Shown: positions 1-4,711 of the stretch, piece by piece | How the letters are laid out: each line of letters begins with the position of its first letter | How positions within the stretch are numbered: position 1 is the stretch's first letter | Source of the DNA: Actinomycetes bacterium | GTDB lineage: Bacteria > Actinomycetota > Actinomycetes > Mycobacteriales > Micromonosporaceae | Reading direction: 5' to 3' | DNA length: 5,230 nt | NCBI GenBank assembly: GCA_023437285.1 | Contig: JAEZGP010000367.1 | Location: 1 to 5,230, forward strand | Translations under genes and position numbers: made by a program | Notes under the pieces: generated by a model | Databases searched by the model: none | The model's input: only the letters and a program-made list of their open reading frames with translations | Told to the model about the DNA's origin: nothing

Positions 1-411
1 ATGGCCGACAGCTACGCGGCGGCGGGAGCGGCCAAGAGCGCCTCGTCCTTCTACAACGCCGTCGTGAAGCTGGCCGACAGCGGCCAGGTGGACCCCGGGC
101 TGCAGGGCGAACGGCGCGTGCTCGGTGGGGGTGCCCACGCCGGCGACGGCCATGTTGCCGGACAGCTCGCCGGGCTGCCACGCGGAGCGTTCGCGCCCCG
201 CCGCGCGGGACCGGCGGTGTCCAACGACCTCGTTAGCCGAGGTCCGGGTGGACGGGGGCCGGTTGTTCGGGGGCGTCGTCGCCGGTTTCATCAGGTGGCA
301 CCGCTTCCCATCTGCGCCTGGGCACTATCGATCTCCCGCCCCGACGGACATCGTGAATCGGACTCAGGATTGGTGACCGTCATTTCCACCAAATTAAATG
401 ATTGTAACTAA
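1..411 (+). CDS. C-terminal fragment of an unrecognised plus-strand protein entering from the left edge
   Basis: I do not recognise this protein. The frame is open from base 1 to a TAA at 409-411, and the ATG at base 1 need not be the true start. Of the first 40 codons, 38 end in G or C, with about 70% GC at position 1 and about 50% at position 2, a textbook high-GC coding signature. That part (residues 1-40) is Ala/Ser-rich and likely helical, with the stretch FYNAVVKLADSGQVDPGLQ. It faintly recalls FIVAR/FIMAH-type helical repeats found near the C-termini of secreted actinobacterial proteins, which is a weak impression only. From about codon 41 the signature is lost: GC at the third position drops and the translation becomes Gly/Arg/Pro-rich. 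The tail is therefore either a poor natural C-terminus or the product of a frameshift or truncation near base 120. It converges on betA. Confidence 0.4.
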   Translation: MADSYAAAGAAKSASSFYNAVVKLADSGQVDPGLQGERRVLGGGAHAGDGHVAGQLAGLPRGAFAPRRAGPAVSNDLVSRGPGGRGPVVRGRRRRFHQVAPLPICAWALSISRPDGHRESDSGLVTVISTKLNDCN

Positions 412-421
412 AGGCACAATC
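400..421. promoter_or_regulatory. Inverted repeat GATTGT-N10-ACAATC, operator-like, overlapping a possible leftward -10
   Basis: Bases 400-405 (GATTGT) and 416-421 (ACAATC) are perfect 6-bp inverted arms with centres 16 bp apart, roughly one and a half helical turns. Read on the minus strand, TACAAT (406-401) matches a TANNNT -10 box and has the weak -35 candidate TTCGCC 17 bp upstream. A start near 394 would put transcription about 10 nt before the ATG at 383. The dyad could be a regulator site, or a weak hairpin between convergent genes. Nothing in the sequence identifies a binding protein. Confidence 0.25.
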
Positions 422-461
422 CCGGCGAACAAAAGATCTCGATGTAATGTGGCCGGGGGAG

Positions 462-473
462 CGCGGATCCGCG
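462..473. terminator. 12-bp perfect palindrome next to the betA stop codon
   Basis: CGCGGATCCGCG is its own reverse complement and begins 4 nt beyond the betA stop codon (TGA, 479-477). It could fold as a CGCG/CGCG stem with a GATC loop and act as a weak 3' hairpin. There is no T-tract on the betA side, so an intrinsic terminator is only a guess. A chance palindrome or a protein site is equally possible. Confidence 0.2.
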
Positions 474-476
474 AAA

Positions 477-2123
477 TCAGCCGTGGCGGTAGAACTCTAC
501 TGTGGATGGTCGCAGCGGTGGTTCACCGAGAATCAGATCGGCCGCCTTCTCCGCGACCATCATCGTCGGCGCGTAGATGTTGCCGTTGGTGATGTACGGA
601 AAGACCGACGCGTCCACCACCCGCAGACCGGTCAGCCCGTGAACCGCCATCGTCGTGGGGTCCACAACGGACATGCGGTCCGTTCCCATCCGGCAGGTGC
701 ACGACGGATGCAGCGCCGTCTCGGCGTCGCGGGCGACCCAGTCCAGGATCTCCGCCGCGGTGTCCACGGCCGGCCCGGGGGACAGCTCGCCGCCGTTGAA
801 CGGCGCCAGCGCGTCCTGCGAGAGAATGTTCCGCGCCACTCGCACCGCCTCAACCCATTCACGTCGGTCAGTGTCCGTGGAAAGGTAGTTGAACCGCAAC
901 GCCGGCTTGTCGCGCGGATTCGTCGAGCGGATCTTCACGGTACCCCGGGCGTCGGAGTACATCGGCCCCACATGCACCTGATACCCGTGCCCGCCGGCCG
1001 GCGCGGAGCCGTCGTAGCGCACCGCGATCGGCAGGAAATGAAACATCAGATTCGGGTACGCGACGTCGTCGTTGCTCCGCACGAAGCCGCCCGACTCGAA
1101 GTGGTTGGTGGCCCCCGGCCCGCGTCGCGCGAACAGCCAGGCCGCGCCGATCCACGGCCGGTGCCGCCACTTCAGGTACGGCTGCATCGACACGGGCCGC
1201 CGCGACGCGTACTGGATGTAGACCTCCAGGTGGTCCTGCAGGTGCTCGCCGACCCCGGGCACGTCGGCGACCACCTCGACGCCGAGCGCCCGTAGCTCCT
1301 CGGCGTTGCCGACGCCCGACAGCTGCAACAGCTGCGGCGAGTTGAACGCCCCGCCGCACAGGATCACCTCGCCCGCGTGCACGGTCTCCGTCCGGCCGCC
1401 GCGCTCGTAGACCACGCCGGTCGCCCGGGTGCCCGCGAACAGCACGCGGTGCGCGAGCGCTCTGGTGCGTACCGTCAGGTTCCTGCGGCGCATCGCGGGC
1501 CGCAGGTAGGCCCGCGTGGCCGACCACCGACGCCCGGCCCGGATCGTGCGGTCGAACGCGGCGAAGCCCTCCTGCCGGTAGCCGTTCACGTCGTCGGTGC
1601 GGGCGTAGCCGGCCTGCCGCGCCGCGTCGAGGAACGCGCCGACGAGCGGGTTGTCGGCCGGACCGCGCTCCAGCGTCAGCGGGCCGCCGTGGCCGCGGAA
1701 CTCGTCGTCCGGTGCGGCCGCCGTCGCGTCCTCCATCTTCTTGAAGTACGGCAGGCAGTGCGCGAAGTCCCAGTCGCTCATGCCCGGGTCGGCGGCCCAG
1801 CGCTCGTAGTCCAGCGGGTTGCCCCGCTGGAAGATCATGCCGTTGATGCTGCTGGAGCCGCCGAGCAGCTTGCCGCGCGCGTGGTAGATCCGCCGGTCGT
1901 TGAGGTGCGGCTCGGGCTCGGACTCATAACCCCAGTCGTAGAACCGGTTCCCGATCGGGAAGGTCAGCGCGGCCGGCATGTGCACGTACACGTCCCACGG
2001 GTAGTCCGGCCGCCCGGCCTCCAGCACGAGCACCGAGGTGGCGGGATCCGCGCTGAGGCGGTTGGCCAGGACGCTGCCGGCCGACCCGCCGCCCACGATC
2101 ACCACGTCATATGTCGGCGCCAT
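477..2123 (-). CDS. betA: Choline dehydrogenase (GMC-family FAD oxidoreductase)
   Basis: BetA-type flavoprotein that oxidises choline to betaine aldehyde and, in some homologues, on to glycine betaine. The 548 residues are close to the E. coli BetA length of 556, and long stretches match my memory of that protein, such as SxLxLEAGxPDY, the EPEP segment, and [16 protein letters not shown] followed by ASNHFE-like GATNHFE. Visible elements in order: the FAD dinucleotide motif GGGSAG (11-16) with ribose-binding E35; GMC signature 1 around [15 protein letters not shown] (82-96); GMC signature 2 [16 protein letters not shown] (about 257-272); and the catalytic pair H472 (in HPSCTCRMG) and N515 (in GNIYAPTMM), spaced as in choline oxidase. 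There is no signal peptide. The ATG at 2123 sits just before the [13 protein letters not shown] nucleotide fold, so no other start is needed; the SD (GGGG, 4 nt away) is weak. It is divergent from iclR, which probably controls it. A related alcohol as substrate cannot be excluded. Confidence 0.9.
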   Translation of the reverse strand: MAPTYDVVIVGGGSAGSVLANRLSADPATSVLVLEAGRPDYPWDVYVHMPAALTFPIGNRFYDWGYESEPEPHLNDRRIYHARGKLLGGSSSINGMIFQRGNPLDYERWAADPGMSDWDFAHCLPYFKKMEDATAAAPDDEFRGHGGPLTLERGPADNPLVGAFLDAARQAGYARTDDVNGYRQEGFAAFDRTIRAGRRWSATRAYLRPAMRRRNLTVRTRALAHRVLFAGTRATGVVYERGGRTETVHAGEVILCGGAFNSPQLLQLSGVGNAEELRALGVEVVADVPGVGEHLQDHLEVYIQYASRRPVSMQPYLKWRHRPWIGAAWLFARRGPGATNHFESGGFVRSNDDVAYPNLMFHFLPIAVRYDGSAPAGGHGYQVHVGPMYSDARGTVKIRSTNPRDKPALRFNYLSTDTDRREWVEAVRVARNILSQDALAPFNGGELSPGPAVDTAAEILDWVARDAETALHPSCTCRMGTDRMSVVDPTTMAVHGLTGLRVVDASVFPYITNGNIYAPTMMVAEKAADLILGEPPLRPSTVEFYRHG

Positions 2124-2161
2124 GCCACCCCGCTCTTACGATCTTGCGTATGGTTTCGCCC
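2124..2161. promoter_or_regulatory. 38-bp betA/iclR divergent control region
   Basis: Only 38 bp separate the two divergent start codons, so promoters and operator must overlap each other or the coding ends. TACGAT at 2137-2142 is a plausible plus-strand -10 and would start transcription near 2150, giving a leaderless or near-leaderless iclR mRNA. The dyad TACG-N6-CGTA (2137-2140/2147-2150) overlaps it. GTTTCGC at 2153-2159 repeats the half-site of the palindrome upstream of the oxygenase gene (4089-4095). The sequence fits autoregulation by the IclR protein together with betA control, but this is inferred. Confidence 0.4.
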
Positions 2162-2935
2162 ATGAGCCACAGCCAGGACTCCGGCGGCGTCCAGTCCGTC
2201 GACCGCGCCATCAGCGTGCTCGAACTCCTGGCCAGGCGCGGTCCGAGCCGGGTCACCGAGGTCGCCGAGGAACTCGGCGTGCACAAGTCGACCGCGTTTC
2301 GGCTGCTCGGCGCCCTGGAGTCGCGGGGGCTCGTGGAGCAGGACGGCGACCGGGGCCGCTACCAGTTGGGCTTCGGCATCGTCCGGCTGGCCGGCGCGGT
2401 CACCGCGCGGATGGACCTGAGCCGGTGCGCGCGGCCGGTCTGCGAGCGGCTGGCCGGCGCCCTGGGCGAGACGATCAACGTGGCCGTCGCCCGCGACCAC
2501 CACGCCGTCAACATCGACCAGGTGCAGGGCCCGGCCGCGGTCTCCGTGCAGAACTGGGTCGGCCGGGCCACCCCGCTGCACGCCACGTCCAGCGGCAAGG
2601 TGCTGCTCGCGTACCTGCCGAAAGGCCGGCGCGCCGAACTGCTGCGCGCGGCCGGGCAGGCCCGGTTCACCCCGGCGACGCTCACCTCGCGGACCGCGCT
2701 CGAACGCGACCTGTCGGCGGCCGTGGCCCGCGGCTACGCCCAGACCATTCAGGAGTACGAGGAGGGGCTCAACGCGATCGCGGCACCCGTACGCGACGCG
2801 CGCGGCGCCGTGGTGGCCGCCGTGAGCGCGTCCGGTCCCGCGTACCGGTTCACGCCGCAGCGGATGGCTGAGTGCGCGCCACGGTTGGTGGCCGGCGCCG
2901 AGGAGATCAGCCATTGCCTGGGCTGGTTGGGTTGA
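2162..2935 (+). CDS. IclR-family transcriptional regulator
   Basis: Cytoplasmic DNA-binding regulator of 257 residues, the usual IclR-family length. The N-terminal winged helix-turn-helix covers about residues 10-70: VQSVDRAISVLELLA (10-24), then VTEVAEELGVHKSTAFRLLGAL (31-52) with the recognition helix near 41-53, and a wing ending in YQLG (67-70). The C-terminal GAF-like effector domain runs from about 75 to 255 and shows PLHATSSGKVLLAYLP (starting at P138) and the later EEGLNAIAAPVRD block, both typical of the family. The ATG at 2162 places the usual short tail before SVDRA. Upstream in-frame ATGs at 2150 (possible leaderless start) and 2111 (inside betA) are alternatives, and none has a good SD. 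It sits between betA and the Rieske oxygenase gene, so it probably senses choline, betaine or a breakdown product. The effector is inferred from context. Its 3' end overlaps the oxygenase gene by 29 bp. Confidence 0.9.
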   Translation: MSHSQDSGGVQSVDRAISVLELLARRGPSRVTEVAEELGVHKSTAFRLLGALESRGLVEQDGDRGRYQLGFGIVRLAGAVTARMDLSRCARPVCERLAGALGETINVAVARDHHAVNIDQVQGPAAVSVQNWVGRATPLHATSSGKVLLAYLPKGRRAELLRAAGQARFTPATLTSRTALERDLSAAVARGYAQTIQEYEEGLNAIAAPVRDARGAVVAAVSASGPAYRFTPQRMAECAPRLVAGAEEISHCLGWLG

Positions 2936-4043
2936 GCCGGGCGGCGACCCAGGCGTGGAAGTCGGCCAGGTGGTGCTCGCTGGGCACCAGCACCCCGCCG
3001 TCGGCGTACGCGCGCGACGACATGGCCGGCTGGCAGCGCTCGCAGGCGTCGAAGTCCTGCCGGTTGACCCGGTCGAACAGCTCGACGGACGCCGACACGT
3101 CCCGACCCTCGGCCACGACATGCGGCTGGAACAGCCAGTCGCACTCCACGACGGTGCGGTCCACGGCGAGCGGCGTCATGCGCATGAGGATCGCGTGGTC
3201 CGGTACCAGGTTGATGAACAGGTTGGGTCGGATCGTGACCGCGTAGTAGCGCCGGTCCTGTTCGGGGGCGAGCGTGGGGATCGGTTCGTGACCCGGTGAC
3301 CCGTCGACGGTGAAGCCCGCCACGTGCGGGCCGAACTCGGCGCCGTGGCCCACGAAGGACTGCGCGGCGTAGCCCTTGGCGAACTCCGGCAGCACGCTCA
3401 CCAGCTCCGGATGGATCGTCGAGCAGTGGTAGCACTCCATGAAGTTCTCGACGATGAGCTTCCAGTTGGCGCGCACGTCGTAGCTGATACGCCGGGCGAC
3501 GGCGAGGTCGGCGAGGCCGTAACGGTCGATGGCGGCGACGTCGCCGAGCCGGGTGACGACCGCACCCACCACCTCATCCTCAAAGGACGGTGGCTGGTCG
3601 GCGACGCACACCCACACGTAGCCGAGCCACTCGCGGGCGTGCGCGGGCCGCAGGCCGTACGCGACCCGGTCGATGTCGGGCATGTGGGCCAGGTTCGGCG
3701 CGGCGACCAGGCGACCCTCAAGATCATAAGACCAGGCGTGGTACGGGCACCGCAGCGTGCGTCGGACCGTCCCGCCGTCCTCCGCGCACACCCGCGCGCC
3801 CCGGTGCCGGCACACGTTGAACAACGCCCGCGCCACCCCGTCGTGACCCCGCACGACGAGAACGCTTTCCCGGCCGACGGTGACGGTGCGGAAGTCCCCG
3901 GCGTTCGCCACCTCCCCGGCCCGCACCGCGCACACCCACGTGCGTTCGAAGATGAGCTCCTGCTCGCGGGCGAACCCGGCCGGGTCGGCGTACCCGCTGC
4001 CGGGCGGCGTCGCCCGCAGGCTGGGCGGCAGCGTGGTCGTCAT
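2907..4043 (-). CDS. Rieske [2Fe-2S] non-haem iron oxygenase, alpha subunit, quaternary-amine (glycine betaine monooxygenase GbcA-like) type
   Basis: Ring-hydroxylase-type oxygenase of 378 residues. The Rieske domain carries C78-x-H80 and C99-x2-H102 (CRHRGA then CPYHAW), ligating the [2Fe-2S] cluster. The catalytic domain has NWKLIVENFMECYHCSTIHPEL (193-214), giving iron ligands H206 and H211, with a third ligand probably D330 or D332 in NRQDFDACE. The residue bridging Rieske and iron sites is E203. A glutamate here, where aromatic-ring dioxygenases use aspartate, is known from carnitine oxygenase CntA and its glycine betaine and choline relatives. Beside betA this suggests N-demethylation of glycine betaine to dimethylglycine and formaldehyde, or oxidation of choline itself. 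The reductase these enzymes need (GbcB/CntB type) is not in the window. ATG 4043 is preferred over an upstream in-frame start at 4097 because GGGGGAG lies 5 nt before it. The subfamily is well supported; the exact substrate is not. Confidence 0.85.
   Translation of the reverse strand: MTTTLPPSLRATPPGSGYADPAGFAREQELIFERTWVCAVRAGEVANAGDFRTVTVGRESVLVVRGHDGVARALFNVCRHRGARVCAEDGGTVRRTLRCPYHAWSYDLEGRLVAAPNLAHMPDIDRVAYGLRPAHAREWLGYVWVCVADQPPSFEDEVVGAVVTRLGDVAAIDRYGLADLAVARRISYDVRANWKLIVENFMECYHCSTIHPELVSVLPEFAKGYAAQSFVGHGAEFGPHVAGFTVDGSPGHEPIPTLAPEQDRRYYAVTIRPNLFINLVPDHAILMRMTPLAVDRTVVECDWLFQPHVVAEGRDVSASVELFDRVNRQDFDACERCQPAMSSRAYADGGVLVPSEHHLADFHAWVAARLNPTSPGNG
2916..2954. terminator. Possible hairpin across the convergent iclR/oxygenase 3' ends
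   Basis: GCCTGGG (2916-2922) and CCCAGGC (2948-2954) can pair as a 7-bp stem around a 25-nt loop that itself contains GGCT/AGCC arms. It straddles both stop codons (iclR TGA 2933-2935; oxygenase TGA 2909-2907), a natural place for a bidirectional terminator. The loop is long and there is no T-tract, so support is slight. Confidence 0.15.
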
Positions 4044-4048
4044 GGTGG

Positions 4049-4055
4049 CTCCCCC
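4049..4055 (-). promoter_or_regulatory. Strong ribosome binding site for the Rieske oxygenase
   Basis: On the minus strand GGGGGAG precedes the ATG at 4043 by 5 nt. It is the best Shine-Dalgarno sequence near any gene start in the window and fixes the oxygenase start at 4043 rather than 4097. Confidence 0.7.
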
Positions 4056-4080
4056 GAGGGACGACTGGAGTTCCGTAGCC

Positions 4081-4094
4081 CGAAACGCGTTTCG
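4081..4094. promoter_or_regulatory. 14-bp perfect palindrome CGAAACGCGTTTCG, likely operator of the oxygenase gene
   Basis: The sequence is exactly its own reverse complement and lies 37 bp upstream of the oxygenase start codon. With the predicted start of transcription near 4099-4100 it would occupy about +5 to +19, a position suited to repression. Its half-site GTTTCGC recurs between betA and iclR (2153-2159), which makes the IclR protein encoded next door the first candidate to bind. The central-CG symmetry also resembles LacI-family operators, so another regulator is possible. Confidence 0.55.
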
Positions 4095-4105
4095 CAAACA
4101 GCAAC

Positions 4106-4134
4106 AGATTCCCGGCCGACGCCCGCTCTGTCAA
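4106..4134 (-). promoter_or_regulatory. Leftward promoter of the Rieske oxygenase gene
   Basis: On the minus strand a perfect TTGACA -35 hexamer (4134-4129) is followed after 17 bp by GAATCT (4111-4106) as a poor -10. Transcription would start near 4099-4100, giving a leader of about 56 nt that includes the 14-bp palindrome and the strong RBS. The -35 and spacing are convincing; the -10 keeps only two consensus bases, which would suit a promoter needing activation. Confidence 0.4.
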
Positions 4135-4163
4135 TGCCTTCATACCACGACAGTCATCAATGC
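4131..4163. repeat. Direct repeat TCAATGC (4131-4137 and 4157-4163)
   Basis: Two 7-bp copies start 26 bp apart. Read on the minus strand they are GCATTGA, and the downstream copy forms part of the TTGACA -35 hexamer. They could be a regulator's tandem half-sites or a duplicated -35 region. At 7 bp, chance is not excluded. Confidence 0.25.
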
Positions 4164-4194
4164 GTAGCGCTGCGTCGCCAAAGCCACCACAACT

Positions 4195-4211
4195 TCCGGG
4201 CTGCCGCCGGA
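4195..4211 (-). terminator. Short hairpin directly after the L7/L12-like gene
   Basis: TCCGG (4195-4199) and CCGGA (4207-4211) form a 5-bp stem with a 7-nt loop immediately after the stop codon of the L7/L12-like gene (TGA, 4214-4212). It lies upstream of the oxygenase promoter on the same strand and could limit readthrough. It has no T-tract and the stem is short. Confidence 0.2.
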
Positions 4212-4670
4212 TCAGAGCGCGTCGATGGCGTCCTTCGCCTCGCGGAGGCCGACGCCCGTCAGTTCGCGGTAGAGCTTGATGGCCTGGATCTTCTGGCCGC
4301 GCGCGACGAGGGCCCGCAACTGGCGCCACGCGGCGTCGTCGAGTTGGGTCGGCGGCGGCGACAATGGCGCGTGGGTCAACGGCTGCTTGACCTCATAGCG
4401 CTCGACGGCCCGCTTCGCGTCGGCCAGCGTGGCGCCGGTCGCCTCGCGGTACACCTTGATCGCCTCGATCTTCCGTTCGCGCCGCAGCGCGTCGAGCACG
4501 CGCTCCTCCAGCGGACCGGCGTCCTGGCCCGTCGGCGTGGCCGACCGCTGCGCCAACTGCGAACCGACCAGGTCGGTGCCCGCGTCCCGGCGGCGCGCCA
4601 GCAGGGCGATCACGCCGCCCACGGCGACGATGCCGCCGATGGCCAGCGCGATGACGAGGGGCTCGGGCAT
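4212..4670 (-). CDS. Membrane-anchored protein with two ribosomal L7/L12 C-terminal-like repeats
   Basis: A 152-residue protein. Residues 4-25 (PLVIALAIGGIVAVGGVIALLA) form one hydrophobic helix followed by RRR, which fits an N-terminal anchor with the rest in the cytoplasm by the positive-inside rule. A Gly/Ser/Thr/Gln linker leads to repeat 1 (about 56-93, core KIEAIKVYREATGATLADAK) and, after a Pro-rich linker (97-108), repeat 2 (about 115-152, core KIQAIKLYRELTGVGLREAK). Both cores match the helix-turn-helix hairpin of the L7/L12 C-terminal domain (typically IKxVRxxTGLGLKEAK), the surface that contacts translation factors. The protein is not L7/L12: it lacks that protein's N-terminal dimerisation domain and hinge. 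The ATG at 4670 is chosen because the hydrophobic segment starts there; the SD is poor, and a TTG at 4685 is an alternative. It lies 40 bp downstream of the glycerophosphotransferase-like gene on the same strand. Function unknown. Confidence 0.8.
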   Translation of the reverse strand: MPEPLVIALAIGGIVAVGGVIALLARRRDAGTDLVGSQLAQRSATPTGQDAGPLEERVLDALRRERKIEAIKVYREATGATLADAKRAVERYEVKQPLTHAPLSPPPTQLDDAAWRQLRALVARGQKIQAIKLYRELTGVGLREAKDAIDAL

Positions 4671-4694
4671 GCCCCACGCTAGCAACGCCGCGCC

Positions 4695-4711
4695 GCCGGC
4701 CGCATGCCGGC
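4695..4711 (-). terminator. GC-rich hairpin at the end of the glycerophosphotransferase-like gene
   Basis: GCCGGC (4695-4700) and GCCGGC (4706-4711) pair as a 6-bp stem with loop CGCAT. The stem touches the TAG stop codon (4713-4711). An alternative stem, CGCAT (4701-4705) with ATGCG (4713-4717), is mutually exclusive with it. It may be a T-less terminator or attenuator between this gene and the L7/L12-like gene. Confidence 0.3.

Larger units (their letters stand above)
121..476. other. Stretch without a convincing gene, including an AT-rich island
   Basis: No reading frame here has a clear coding signature on either strand, apart from the doubtful tail of the plus-strand fragment. Bases 121-300 are uniformly GC-rich, so several frames stay open by chance. 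Bases about 380-450 form a marked AT-rich island inside an otherwise very GC-rich window. It contains the 400-421 dyad and promoter-like hexamers. Two very short minus-strand ORFs (383-291 and 325-233) lie here and are discussed as findings, not called as genes. Confidence 0.5.

Noticed and set aside
447..2165. Long plus-strand open frames antisense to betA (447-1295 and 1377-2165).
   Set aside because: Their translations are Arg/His/Pro/Val-rich with no recognisable motifs, while the opposite strand encodes an unmistakable full-length GMC oxidoreductase. They are by-products of high GC content.
2038..3435. Other open frames over iclR (plus 2038-2871, minus 3121-2099 and 3435-2749).
   Set aside because: The IclR frame shows family-wide motifs along its whole length; these frames give Arg/Ala/Gly-rich translations without motifs.
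4044..4097. An upstream in-frame start adding 18 residues to the Rieske oxygenase.
   Set aside because: The extension would begin beside the 14-bp palindrome and lacks an SD, whereas ATG 4043 has GGGGGAG at 5 nt.
3324..4682. A 452-codon plus-strand open frame spanning the oxygenase and L7/L12-like genes.
   Set aside because: It is antisense to two well-supported genes and runs straight through their shared promoter region. Its composition is typical of reverse-complement translation, with no domain visible.
4043..4711. A functional link between the teichoic-acid-type enzyme and the choline genes, such as choline decoration of cell-wall polymer.
   Set aside because: No choline kinase, cytidylyltransferase or LicD-type transferase is present, and a separate promoter and a possible terminator lie between the two groups. 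Proximity alone is not enough.
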